DNA of 39,866 bases from Schoenoplectus triqueter (Eukaryota > Streptophyta > Magnoliopsida > Poales > Cyperaceae): assembly GCA_964058805.1 (NCBI GenBank), contig CAXKVV010000301.1, forward strand, positions 1 to 39,866, in the 5' to 3' direction. Positions 1 through 11,322 of the stretch are shown one piece after another. Position 1 is the first letter of the stretch; every line of letters starts with the position of its first letter. The position numbers and the translations under genes were made by a program. The notes under the pieces were generated by a model. That model saw only the letters and a program-made list of their open reading frames with translations. It was not told where the DNA came from and ran no database searches.

Positions 1-508
1 ATTTATTGTTTTCCCAAACCTCCAAGTCATATTCAATGGCAATGAAAACTCAACTCGGGTAATCGTCTCCTAATAACAGAGGGAATGAGTAATGTGTTTA
101 TCAGTTTATGGGCCCATGGATCAAAACAAAAGAAACTAAGCCCATTTCATGGGAGACCTAGTATATGGATTTCTGATGCTGTATCAAACAGGCACGCTGA
201 CAACCCTGTATTAGGAAACCAAACCCTCTGAAAAGTGCAAAACTACAAAACAACTTTTCATATCTAGGCCTAAACGGAACGGATGGTATTAATCCAAACT
301 ATATTCGTTTCTAACTTTTAACTGATACTAATATTGAATGGATGTAAAAATTCAGAATTAAGTCCACGTTAATTAGATATAGATACAAATATGAATATAA
401 AATAAATATATGCATTCATTGGATACGGATCGAGTGATAGATATAAAAAAATTAACATATATTCTAATAAATTTATGTATAGGTACTTATAGGAGTTGAA
501 CTAGGGGC
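1..508. other. Intergenic, nothing recognised
   Basis: AT-rich sequence without a credible reading frame, RNA gene or repeat that I can identify. It ends where the first GGGTCGGGT-rich element begins. Confidence 0.5.
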
Positions 509-510
509 AG

Positions 511-850
511 TAGAGGTGGCAATCGGGTCGGGTTCGGATTCAGGTCGGGTCGGGTTCGGATTCAGATCGGGCGGGTCGGGTCAGTTTGACCTTCTGAAAG
601 AAATCGGATCGGGCCGAGCCGGATTGGGTCATGGTCGGGTTAATTTACATATTGTGTTTTTTTAGATCTTTGATAGATTTTAATTTGATTGAAAGTCATT
701 TGATCTCGGGTCGGGTCGGGTCGGGTTCGGTTCGGGTCGGGTTAGGTCGAGTTCGGATCGGGTCAGGTCAATTTGACTTTTTTTTAAAAACAGGTCGGGT
801 CCGGACAGGTGGGCGGGTTTTTCGAGTCAGGTCGGGTTCTGTCACCTCTA
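511..850. mobile_element. GGGTCGGGT-rich hAT-like MITE, copy 1
   Basis: The segment opens with TAGAGGTGGCA and closes with its approximate inverse TGTCACCTCTA. Inside are many short GGGTCGGGTTCGG-type tandem motifs at both ends and a less GC-rich centre. It abuts a second member of the same family at 853. Related copies at 5723, 25624 and 27908 share the GTCAAT-type terminus. No transposase is present, so it is non-autonomous. The short open frame over it (631-855) only translates the repeat. Confidence 0.6.
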
Positions 851-852
851 AC

Positions 853-1244
853 TAGAGGTTGTCAATGGGTCGGGTTGGGTCACATTATTTTATTATTTTT
901 CTTAACTCAACCCGATTAAATTCGGGTCAAAAAATCTTGACCCATACCCAACTCGACCCGTGTAAAATAATTAAATATTTATTAATTATTTTTATATAAT
1001 TTTAAGTAATAGAATATTAATTAATCTTAATTAGTGTATATTTAAGATTTAATTAGTACTAAATCACAAAATTACTTCAAAAAATATAATTATTGGGGTC
1101 GGATTGGGTTGACCCAAACTCGATCAGATCTGATTTGGGTCAAATAAAAATTAAACTCATACACAACCCATTTATTTCTGGGTCATGTCGGTTCGGATCA
1201 GGTCGAGTTAACCCGTCAGACCGGGTCAATAATTGACACCCCTA
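853..1244. mobile_element. GGGTCGGGT-rich hAT-like MITE, copy 2
   Basis: Termini are TAGAGGTTGTCAATGGG on the left and, inverted, CAATAATTGACACCCCTA on the right. The interior carries a block with AATTAGTGTATATTTAAG and AATCACAAAATTACTTC that recurs in the copies at 5723 and 25624, and inverted at 27908. This shows that they are one family and not independent GC-rich repeats. I see no clean target duplication here. Confidence 0.65.
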
Positions 1245-1724
1245 AGATGAACTAACATACAAATATTTATCTTTAATCCTTATTAACCGCGTAAGTGTTC
1301 AGATCCTGCAATGTTTTAGATTTTTTGTTGAATTTTCGGAGCTAATATCAGTCATTGCATTGAGCTATTCATCAAATAATATTATTATCTCTATAGTCAT
1401 TTGTGTTGATGTTCTAATTTCCTTTTCATTTTATTTGTTATACAAAATACTTCATAATTTAGGAGTACAATTACTCTAATTTGTTTCTTTTTTCTATGAT
1501 TACTAGCAATTATAAATTTTAACTTTCCTTAAATTTTAAATGTCAATTTTCCTCTCAATTCTGCATTTATTTTACATTAATTATGTATTCATGATTGAAA
1601 TTTACATTCATTACTAAATTATCTTCTTTTTTATTTTATTTTTCTTTTCTCGTGAAAATATAAATTTTTATTATTTTTAAAAGACATCACAGTAACAACG
1701 TACGGACAAAATCATAATATTTGT

Positions 1725-1983
1725 ATATTGGTCCAAATACATATAGCTCAAATTTTTACTTTATTATGCTCAAAATTTAAATCCAAATTATTCAATAAAT
1801 TCTACATATCAAAATCTTGTAGAATATCAAAATATACTATTTTCTTCTAATTTTTCACCCAACTTTCAAAAATCATAAAAAAAAAAATCTATAAGATTTT
1901 GTTATGTAGAATTTAGTGAACATTGAATTTAAATTTTAAACATGACAAAAGTAAAGTTTAGCAATTTATATTTTGGACAATAT
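1725..1983. mobile_element. Foldback MITE with ~110-bp imperfect inverted arms
   Basis: The left arm begins ATATTGGTCCAAATA and the right arm, read inverted, begins ATATTGTCCAAAATA. The match continues inward through an ACTAAATTCTACATAACAAA-like block almost to the centre, so the unit could fold into one long hairpin. It has no coding capacity. Superfamily is not assigned because no target duplication is clear. The AT-rich frame at 1942-2286 starts inside it and is treated as spurious. Confidence 0.6.
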
Positions 1984-3539
1984 GCACACAGGTATACGCT
2001 AACCCAACACGTATTTGGAATGTATGTATTTGTTATTTTTATAATAAATATTCTAAAGGATATTTTTAATACTAATAAGTATTCAGAATGTATGTTTTGT
2101 TATTTCTGTAACAAAATAACATTATATATAAATAGACTTTTGACAACTTACAATAAGAAAACTTATAACATCTGCTTTTTTTCATATATAAATAGTCTGA
2201 ATATCTACATTACTCTAAAATCTAAAATCAAATCTATATCCGTCTTCATTTATGAATACATAACATATATGAATACAAATAATTAATATTGAGATAACAA
2301 TCTATAATTATAGATAATAGAAATTGACTCCACAAAATATCAGAACTCATGTGAGAGCAGTCTATGTCGATATGTACCGGAACCGTAGATATATTAACAT
2401 GTGCCTCCAACATTTTTGTGCTTGAACCTATGATCTAGTAGCACAAATGATCATTTGTGCCTCCAACCTTTCTTTCAATATGAGACTCTTAGGATACGTG
2501 CTTCTTACCAAGCACTTCAGAGTTCAGACTTTAAATACAGAAATATATTAACATGTGGTCACTTAATCTCAGATCAGATGGTTGTGGGTCTTCAGTGACA
2601 GTTGATCTGGGCCGCTGAATCTGAATTAGATGGATGTGATCTTCTTCCGCAAATATACAACCATTAAACAATATTTCATTCGGTGATGGGCCAATTAACC
2701 CGGCCTCAGCCCCAGCCCCAGCCCAAAAATATAAAAATAATTAAATAACGGAATGCACAAAACGATCAATGAATCACCTAGCTAGCAACTATCCACACCT
2801 AAAAAGCATCATAACCTAATCAAAACAGCGGCTCCATGCACAAATGCTTCTAAGAGAATATAATTCATGATTAGGCCGAAAGTAATGACTGACAAAGAAA
2901 CCCACCTAAACTTGTTATTTAAATATGAAAAAAGGAACTCCAAGTTGCAGTTTTAACTTAAAGCCCAGCACAAACGCTAGTATGATGCACCACTTACTAG
3001 GCCCCGATAGCAAAAGAATAAAATGCACTTGACAGCGAAACAGTGATTGGAGCTTCTCTGCAAGAACGAGAATTTGAGGAAAATGATGCCATATTTTCTT
3101 CGTCAATAGGTTATTTTAGTGCAATATGACTCACATTTTGATGTGCTAAAAGAACTCACTGGAATCAAACTAATATTAGGTCCATATGTCAAACCACCAC
3201 TATAAGTCAACAGCAGAGGACCCATATTTTTCTTTGAAAGGCCATGATCTTGACCTTTTTTGTAAGCATTGTTTATTGCAGTTTTGTAATTATATTTGTA
3301 TTTAATTATTTTTGGGGCGAGGTGGGGACCAAAGAAAAAAAGGAACATAATTGAAATGTGACGAATGTCAATTCACATTTCGTTCCGGACATAATTTTGA
3401 TTACATTTCGAATAAGATTATTTGGATTTTCTCATTGAAAAATCTGAACAATCGAGATCATGATCTCTCAAGAATCTATGCTGATAAAGTTTAGAAACTA
3501 TTGAAAATTTAAAATGAAACTTCTAGTATAGAGATTACC

Positions 3540-3540
<1 letters not shown>
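1984..3540. other. Intergenic, nothing recognised
   Basis: AT-rich sequence with only short low-complexity open frames on both strands. Small features are a short CAGCCC tandem run near 2707-2724 and a GTGCCTCCAAC motif near 2401 that recurs near 2457. I cannot attach a function to any of it. Confidence 0.4.

Positions 3541-3542
<2 letters not shown>

Positions 3543-3583
<41 letters not shown>
3543..3583. repeat. (TA)n microsatellite
   Basis: Uninterrupted TA dinucleotides over about 41 bases, followed by a short GA run (AGAGAGAGAG) to 3600. It directly precedes the MITE that begins at 3601. Confidence 0.95.
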
Positions 3584-3586
<3 letters not shown>

Positions 3587-3600
3587 ATATAGAGAGAGAG

Positions 3601-4008
3601 TAAAACTAGCGTGTTTCTAAAAAGTATAGAGCCTCTTTGTGATCATAACTCGAAAAGTACATTAAATAACTTTTAAATTTTAATTTATCACTCTCATTAA
3701 ATTCTTTATATGAAAATTTTATAGGATATCAAAATTTGAGGTGTTTAAAATTTTCTAAATCACTCTCTTTAATTTTTAAAAATCAGCTCTAAAAATAATA
3801 ATAAAATATTTAATATTTGTACATTATTATTAAAAATTAAAAACGGTGACTTATAAAACTCGAAACATCTTAAATATTTGTAACCCATAAGATTTCAATG
3901 TGAAGAATTTAATGAGAGTGAAAAATTAAAAATTTGAAGATTATTTAATATAATTTTTGAGCTAGAATTACGGAGAAAATTTGTGCTCTTAGGAGCAAGT
4001 TAGTTTTA
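3601..4008. mobile_element. MITE with ~130-bp inverted terminal arms
   Basis: The left end TAAAACTAGCGTG pairs with the right end read inverted as TAAAACTAACTTG. Homology continues inward through TTTAATTTATCACTCTCATT on the left and TTTTTCACTCTCATTAAATT on the inverted right arm. There is no reading frame. The long arms resemble Mutator-type or foldback MITEs, but a diagnostic target duplication is not visible. Confidence 0.65.
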
Positions 4009-4504
4009 ATGTATATCACAAAATTATGTTATACGTTCAAGCACCAAAGTTTTTGTTTTTTTTTTAAATGTGAGTTTTGACCATGTTGTGTGTGAGGATA
4101 TTGACCAAGTGGTTAAAGCTTTTAGTTTTGTTATTGGTTGATTGAAGGTGGAACAATAAAACTGCATGCAATACTTGGCTCAATTACTACACAGCTCCAT
4201 TAAAGAACAGAAAAAAGACAGATTATTTTTAATATGGAAAGTAAAGGTTAAAAAAATGAGTACATAGGCAAGAATCAAGTAGAATTTTGAAAATACAAGT
4301 AGGATCTTCATGACGTTCCTCTTTTCTAATTAAAAAACGTCATTACTTTGTCGAAATTTTCTACAAATACTACATAAAAAAAATATTTATTATAATCTAT
4401 TTTATTAGTAATCATAGTCTTACTAAAATTTATCTCTAGTCTTAGAAAAAAATTATCTACTTATCCTTATTTGATTAGGAGGTCAAAATTAATTACTAGA
4501 ATTT

Positions 4505-5589
4505 GGGTTTGTTTGACATTTGGTGGAATAGCAAAAAATTAGAATAGAATAGTTATTCCGATGAATTAATTTGCCAAATGAATTTTAGACTAAGCAGAAG
4601 AGTGTTAATCCGGTATACCAAGTTATAGGCGGTACACCGGATTAGCTCTCGTCAGAATAGCGATTATTGTTTGATTATGTTGTCTTATATTATGATTATG
4701 ATTTATTATTATATTAATATTATGATGATTATTTATTTAATATTATTATTATTATTATATTAAATTATTATAATAATAATTATTATTATATTAACATCAT
4801 TGTTAGTATTATTATTATATAATTAATTTTGTTATTATTTATTATTATTATATTATAATAATTATAATTTTAGTATTATATTATTATATTATGATTATAA
4901 ATATGAATATATTATTATTATATTAATATGATTATGATTATTTTATTATATTATATTATTATGATTATAATTTTATTATTATATTATTTTTTTATGATTA
5001 TGGTTATCTTATTATGATTATTATTACTTATTATTATCATTATTTTATTATATTATATTATATTATATTATTATGATTATAGCTATGATTATATTATGAT
5101 TACAATTATTTATTATTATTATATTATGATTATGATTATGATTATTTCTTATTATGTTTTTAGAATTATTTATTATTATATTATTAAAATTATGATTATT
5201 TATTATTATATTATTATAATTATGATTATAATTATAATTTTATTATTATATTATGATTATGTTTATATTTTTATTATATTTTTATGATTATAACTATGAA
5301 TATTATTATTTATTATGATTATGATTATGAATTATGATCATTATTTTATTATTATTATATTATCATTATCATTATTATTATTATTTTACTATTATTATTA
5401 TCATCATTGATAGTATCATAATTATCCATATTTTAACTATTTTGATTAACAACTGTCAAATAATATTTTCACTCTTCCGAATAGTCAAAAATTTCACTCT
5501 TCTACTACTCTTTCAAAAATATAATATTCTATCATTCTTCTAAAATCACCACTCTTCCAAAATTATTCCTTAATTTGTCAAACGAACTC
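4505..5589. mobile_element. Tourist-like (PIF/Harbinger) MITE filled with a TTA-type microsatellite, copy 1
   Basis: Ends are GGGTTTGTTTGAC on the left and, inverted, GAGTTCGTTTGAC on the right. They are followed inward by unique sequence (ATTCCGATGAATTAATTTG on the left, CACTCTTCC motifs on the right) that is shared with the element at 20130-21333. About 750 bases of the interior (roughly 4676-5430) are imperfect TTA/TTATGA repeats. Flanking bases do not give a clean TTA duplication here, although the sister copy does. No transposase is encoded, and open frames inside (5096-5287, 5334-5543) are translated microsatellite. Confidence 0.75.
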
Positions 5590-5722
5590 AAAATTTGGAT
5601 ATACTTGAGAATAATTCTAGAACAATATTTTTCCATACCATACACTTCGGAAAGTTGAACCTCACTTGAATCCAATTCTTGGCCAATAGAAATTAAAAGT
5701 TTACCGGCCAGAGGAAGGCGTC

Positions 5723-6111
5723 TAGGGGTCTCAATGAGTCGCGTCGCATTTGGATCGGGTTACATTATTTTTTTATTTGATCCGATTAAAAGTCGGGTCA
5801 AAAAGTCTTGACTCATTCCTGACCCGATCCGTGTAAAATAATTAAATATTTATTAATTATTTATATATAATTTTAAATAATTAAATATTAATTAAATTAT
5901 AATTAATCTTAATTAGTGTATATTTAAGTTTTAATTAGAATTAAATCACAAAATTACTTCAAAAAATATATTTAATCGGGTTGACCCGAACCCGACCCGA
6001 CCCAACCCGATTCGAGTCAAAAAAATTAAACTCATATCTGAACCATTCATTTTTGAATTATATTAGTTCCGATCAAGTTCGGATCGAATCGGGTCAATAA
6101 TTGACACCCTA
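5723..6111. mobile_element. GGGTCGGGT-rich hAT-like MITE, copy 3
   Basis: Starts TAGGGGTCTCAATG and ends CAATAATTGACACCCTA, which is the inverse of the family terminus. The interior matches copy 2 closely, including the AATTAGTGTATATTTAAG block and GGGTTGACCCGAACCCGACC. It is non-autonomous. No convincing 8-bp target duplication is seen at this copy. Confidence 0.7.
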
Positions 6112-8250
6112 CCGAAGCTAAAGCGAGTCTGTGCCCTACTTGACTTTGGGTGGGGCACGTACTAATTTTTCTAGATATTTCCGTAATTAAAAAATCTGCC
6201 TAAATATTTTGAATAATCTGTATGAAGTATACTTTTATTTTAATAACATTATCTAACATATAACTCTTTGAAAACTTCAAATGAGAAATACTAAAATTGC
6301 ATTATTTAAAATTTTGTATATCTTATATTTTTTATTTTCAATTTAATTTATTATATTTTGTTGCTATGAATATCAAAATTATAACAGTCCTAAATTTATA
6401 TTTACGAAATAAATAATTTAGAAATTTAAATTTAATTTTGTGAAAATCTAGAACTTATTTAAAATACATATATTAATAACTTTGATATTCCAAAACACCA
6501 CATAATAGAAATGTTTAAATAAGTGTAATTTTATTTTTTTCAAATGTTACTCATTTATTTTTAAATTAAAATTTACTTCCTATTTTTCTTTAAATTTCAA
6601 ATATTCATCAAACTTTGACGCTCATAATGATATTTTAATAGTTCAGTTAATGTAACATGATATTAAAACATTATCGTAATTATATTTCAAAAAATGGCTT
6701 TTTAATTATCTATTTTTATAAAACTGAATTGAAAAATTATTCGTCTCATATTTTAATTAATAACTGACACTTTAATTTGATTCTAAGATTGAAGCAATTA
6801 GTAGATTTCAAATTTTAGATGATACAAATTTCAATGTTCTATGCTTGAAGTTCCCGAAAAGGCAAAAATCATTTTTTAAATATTGTATTTATTTAAATAA
6901 ATATATTTCATGCGTCTTATTTTAAAATATATAACCATATTTATTTAGTTATGAAATTTTGAATGTGTATAAAGTTTGATGAAAATATAAGAAGGAATTG
7001 GAAGTAAACGAAGGGAAGAAAAATAGAATGGTAATAATTAAATTAATGGAATTAACGAGGGCATTTTGTTGAAAATTTATATGGAAGGGCAGTTTTGTTT
7101 AAACTTTTTCTTAGGAAGGGCAATTTGTAAAATCTTGCTCAATTATCAAATTGTGCAAGACTACAGGTTGGTAATTCCGTGCATGTGTTGATATTGATTT
7201 TATGCCTCTAATTTTCACTAATAATTTAGTTTGATGGGTTCTAGCGTAAGCAAGATAAGAAAGGGAGAAGCATTGAAGCTTATTTCCACATGTCCAAGTC
7301 ATATATTCTTTTAGGGAACATTACCAGTTTGAGTCACTTTCTTGAAGATATTGGGATCTATTAAATATATATTATCTCTGTGCCAATCACGAGTCATAAC
7401 CTCAAGTGGTAGTTCCAAATGCCTCTGATTTGATAATTCTTTATTGATTTTAGGCAGTTTTTTTGTTTCGATCACCCAATAATTATTGATTTGATAATTC
7501 TTCAAGTGCAATGGTGCATTTCATTAGGGTTTTAAAAAAAAACTATTCCCGGAATAGCTATTTTTTTTTCTTATCTTGTATATATTAATACTTTTTTGTG
7601 TGAGAAATAATAAGTTTATAATTTGACTGAAGGAATCCTTATTATTTTTTAATGTGAAGAAATTTATTCATATCTTTATCTAAACAAAAGAAGAAGAAAA
7701 GTTAACTTACACCTCAAGGACACTATGCTTCCTACATTTTCTAGCTGAAAGGCGGTGTTCAAGATCTATTATTTTACACTATACACCTAAATTCCACTTA
7801 TCTCTTTGAAAAATAATACAGAGAACATAAGGTAACATTACAAGATGTGAAGATATTTTTCAGATGAAATTCCGATTTAACCGATTTCTTTTATTTATGA
7901 TGCGTTCACATTAATTATAAGATGACTTCATGTCTTCTTTCATTTTAAATTGTACGAAGTGAGATAAACTCAAGATAGTTATGTTGAATAGTTTATATCA
8001 TTATTTTACTGATCATCTCGATCGTGACAAGTTTGCATGCATTAAATGATTTTTAGTCCATAATAAAATCACACTTGAATGTAATTCTTATTCTCTGTTG
8101 TTCAACATCACGCATGCACGAGCTCAAAGTGATCTAACGGATAATATATTATACGGTACAGTACAATAAAGAATAAGAATCCCACTTGAACATAAGAAAG
8201 GCACCTGTTGGGTTTTTATTCCGAAACATAACTAATGTACTTAGAATTTT
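6112..8250. other. AT-rich intergenic region with a weak inverted repeat
   Basis: No gene recognised. Arms around 6565-6620 (TTTACTTCC ... ATTCATCAAACTTTGA) and, inverted, around 6970-7012 (TTTACTTCC ... TTTTCATCAAACTTTATA) suggest an old element of about 450 bp. A minus-strand frame at 7511-7311 has a more coding-like composition than its surroundings, but I recognise no family in it. The rest shows no structure. Confidence 0.35.
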
Positions 8251-8715
8251 GGAAAAATATATAAAATAGATATTTTAACAAAATAATTATAAAAAAGTGA
8301 GCTTATGGTGCTTTGCGAATCACAAAATCTTTCGTACTTCGCGTTCATATTTTGAATTTGAAAGTTCAAATTGTCGATCCAAACCGTTGAACATAATCTT
8401 CATATTGAAATATCTTTGGAGATCAAAATTTATATTTATTTGAATTTTTTGCTATTTTTTGGATGAGTACGAAGTTTGTTGATCTAATGAATTCTAGACC
8501 ATAAAAAACTAGTGATTTTGTACCCATCTAAAAAATAGCAAAAATTTTAAAAAAATAAGAAGATCATATTCAACGGTTTGGATCGGTCGTATGGACTTTC
8601 AAATTTGAGATACGAACACGAAGCACAGGAGATTTTGTGTTTCACGAAACATCATTGCCTCACTCATTATAAAATTATATCTCATAAGTTTTCTCTCACC
8701 TTATATATTTTTTCC
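8251..8715. mobile_element. Foldback MITE, arms ~220 bp
   Basis: The left end GGAAAAATATATAA pairs with the right end TTATATATTTTTTCC. Further in, GTGAGCTTATGGTGCTTTGCG pairs with an inverted partner, then ATCCAAACCGTTGAA with TTCAACGGTTTGGAT, then TTTGCTATTTTTT with AAAAAATAGCAAA. Nearly the whole unit can fold on itself. It has no coding frame. A fragment of the same family seems to lie at about 9205-9236. Confidence 0.7.
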
Positions 8716-9359
8716 AGCTCTGATTTGCTTGTAAACTGTAGTTGATTTTTGTATTTTTTTTTTTACTAAAAGTTTATGATGATTAAGACAACCGATTAGT
8801 TATTGGGGTATAGGATCCCGATTGAATTTGATATAAATCGAATTATCCATATGCTTGATTGCTAGTCTCGTATAGCAACTAGTAAGTACTAACCAATGAC
8901 AAATAAAAATCGTACAATTTGATAATGTTCCGTACAAGTTTTCTGATCTAACTTCTGGAAGTATAACTCTTTGAATAATTACCAACAAAGAAATAATAAT
9001 TCCATGCACGAGAAAATCATTATTTTTAGATCAATTATAATTTTCAGATTAAGTCATTTTCTCTCCATACAAAATAGTAAAATTTTCTAAAATATATATA
9101 TAATTTAGTTTGTTAACACATTTTGATATAAAAATTATATTGAACGTTTCGAATCGTTCATTTCTGATTTAAAATTATAGATTTAAGTCCACAATACTAA
9201 TCCCATGACACTTCGCAAAACACCGTAACATAACTCCTTAAAATAGTTAAGTTGTTTGAGGAACTTTTTGGATTGAGAATGTACTAGGGTAATTAATAAA
9301 GTAGGCCTCTGCATGCATGTTACTGAATCAACACAAGCTATCCCACAGAAAGAAGTATA

Positions 9360-9932
9360 CAGAATGCTATATATCCTTTCAAAACTTCAAAAATATCTAT
9401 TTCTCCTCTAAATTTCATAATATCATATTTATCTTTCCAAACAATTAAAACACACATATTTACCTAAATATTATATTTTCTGCTAAAGATAACTCCATAT
9501 TTACAAATTGCTCATTTATTCTTATTGGAAATAAAAAGATAATTTCTTTTGAAATTTAATTATTTGTGAATGTACTTCAAATACAGTTGTATTGAGCAAT
9601 AAATCAAAGATTGTAGTCTTTTTTTGGAAATTGAAATTGAATTATCTGTAAATGGAAAGGTGAGCGATATAATATGTTGGTGCTTGAAGAATTAATATCA
9701 AGATTATTTGAATGAGAGATCTAAAATAAATATAATAGTCATAATTATATATATATATTAAAATCTTAGTTTTAATTCGAAAATATTAATGAGGATAATT
9801 GAAGTTTTTGGATATATTTGATACATTATAAAATTTTATTAGAAAAAATGAGAGCTTTAGAAGGGAAATATGATATTATGAATTTTAGTGGGAGAAATAC
9901 ATAAACGTTTAGGAATACGGTTATGCTCTCCA
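9360..9932. mobile_element. MITE with long imperfect terminal inverted repeats
   Basis: The left arm contains TTTCATAATATCATATTT near 9413, and the right arm contains its inverse, AAATATGATATTATGAAT, near 9866. Both are preceded by CTATTTCTCC/GTATTTCTCC-type sequence toward the ends. The interior is AT-rich and non-coding. Long arms suggest a Mutator-type MITE; the exact ends are approximate. Confidence 0.5.
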
Positions 9933-9997
9933 AACCCATGCACACTTTCGATACGGCCCAAGTTTCATCTCAGAAAATATAGTACGTACCATGGGGT

Positions 9998-10052
9998 CAG
10001 GGACGAATTCAAAAAGGCCCCTTTAGTAGCTGCCTCTCGTAAAAAAAATTTA

Positions 10053-10091
<39 letters not shown>

Positions 10092-10194
10092 CAGAAAAAA
10101 AAAATAAAAAATATTTATATTGAAGAACATTTTCAAATTTTAACCCCTGAAAAATAAAATTCAATTTTCGCCCCTAGATTAAAGTCCGCCTCTG
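9998..10194. mobile_element. hAT-type MITE with CAGGGACG / CAGAGGCG termini
   Basis: The left end CAGGGACGAATTC and the inverted right end CAGAGGCGGACTTT are a typical plant hAT non-autonomous pair. The 8 bases before it, CATGGGGT, and the 8 after it, CATGGAAT, match at 6 of 8, and both differences are A/G. That fits an aged 8-bp target duplication. The interior includes a (TA)n run at about 10055-10088. No gene is inside. Confidence 0.7.
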
Positions 10195-10493
10195 CATGGA
10201 ATACATGAAATTAAAAACCTGGACGATCGAGGAAAAGAATACGGAAAACCGAACACAGGATAATTAAAAACCCATATCAGAGGGTATACATGAAATTTTG
10301 TCGAAATACTCCATGGAAAGTCAATTTTAATAAAATATGCTAAAATTATGCCAACAGGTACCGCATTAGAGTCGAAGAAATCAAACGCAACAAGAACCAG
10401 CACTAAAATATATGTTGAGTATATATGGTAGGGCTTGACACCTATCTTATTCTTTAAAAAAATGAAAAAAAAATATGCAAGCGTGTATTAGCA

Positions 10494-10580
10494 TCATGTT
10501 GGAGCTGAACCATAGATTGGAACTTTCTTGGGACCAAATAGTGGACTTGCCTCCAGCTTTGCTTTGCCAGGGGTCTTGTT
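10494..10580 (-). pseudogene. Possible terminal exon of an unrecognised gene
   Basis: On the minus strand, 29 codons run from a splice-acceptor-like TTCTAG at 10586-10581 to a TGA at 10496-10494. The peptide is rich in Lys, Pro and Gly and ends VPIYGSAPT. Its composition is unlike the AT-rich noise around it and looks like a conserved C-terminal tail. The phase is clean: the first codon begins right after AG. I could not find the exon that should precede it (a donor-like CAG/GTAATA near 10616 gives the wrong phase or a stop), so it may be a relic or a gene split by later insertions. I do not recognise the family. Confidence 0.25.
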
Positions 10581-10596
10581 CTAGAAGATTAAAACT

Positions 10597-11322
10597 AATT
10601 AAAGCTGTCATGAGTTATTACCTGCTTGTTGAACGATGAATCTTAATATTTCTGAATTATATACAATTAATAAGTACAAATAGCAGGTTTATATATTGCT
10701 ATCAAGAACCTTAGAATCCTATTCCATGATATAAATCAGGCGCCAGTAACAAACCCAATATATCAGTGAAAAAATATTCAAATATTTATTTCTTTTGCTT
10801 GCATGTACATATTATTTTTCTTTTGCTAAGCAGAAAGACAGAAGTTATATAACATATAGGCCGTATTTTTATATATATATTTTTTTTCTCCATGGTGTTC
10901 ATCATAATTATCCGTAAATATTTTACTGAAAATTATAAATAAATTAATCATGTTTGTAATCCTTTTCTGCATAAAATTGACGAGATAAAGTTTTTAGGGT
11001 AATTCTTAGCGAGGTATGATATTTCAATCATCAAAATTCAAGTTAACATTGGAAAATGAAGGGAGATAATATATGTATATATTATGAGTTTCGTATCTGC
11101 AATACGATGTCGTTTTTTTTTGTCAAAATTGTACTTTTATTTTTTTGTAATTGTGAACGTGGTGCTATTTATTTTTCATATTTATACAAGCACGATCATT
11201 GTCACAAATACGGTTTATTGTTTTGTTTTCACCGTGGCTGGGAGCACATACAAGACCACATGTTACTATACGTTCAGGAACTAATGCATGCCTTTGCATT
11301 AATTAAAATTTTAAGTTGTGAA
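10597..11322. other. Intergenic, flank of the copia insertion
   Basis: No gene recognised. Overlapping short open frames at 11056-11334 are low-complexity and share no similarity with known proteins. The last five bases, GTGAA (11318-11322), are the left target duplication of the retrotransposon. Confidence 0.5.

Noticed and set aside
1942..2286. 114-codon open frame on the plus strand
   Set aside because: AT-rich, Ile/Tyr/Asn-dominated composition, starts inside a MITE arm and resembles no protein; expected by chance in such sequence.
4101..4118. TTGACCAAGTGGTTAAAG, similar to a tRNA A box (SINE head)
   Set aside because: No B box at the right distance, no cloverleaf and no poly-A or T tail, so neither a tRNA gene nor a SINE is supported.
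5096..5543. Two open frames of Ile/Tyr-rich peptide
   Set aside because: They are translations of the TTA/TTATGA microsatellite inside the Tourist-like element.
7311..7511. 66-codon minus-strand frame with coding-like composition
   Set aside because: I recognise no family and could find no neighbouring exon; kept only as a note in the region entry.
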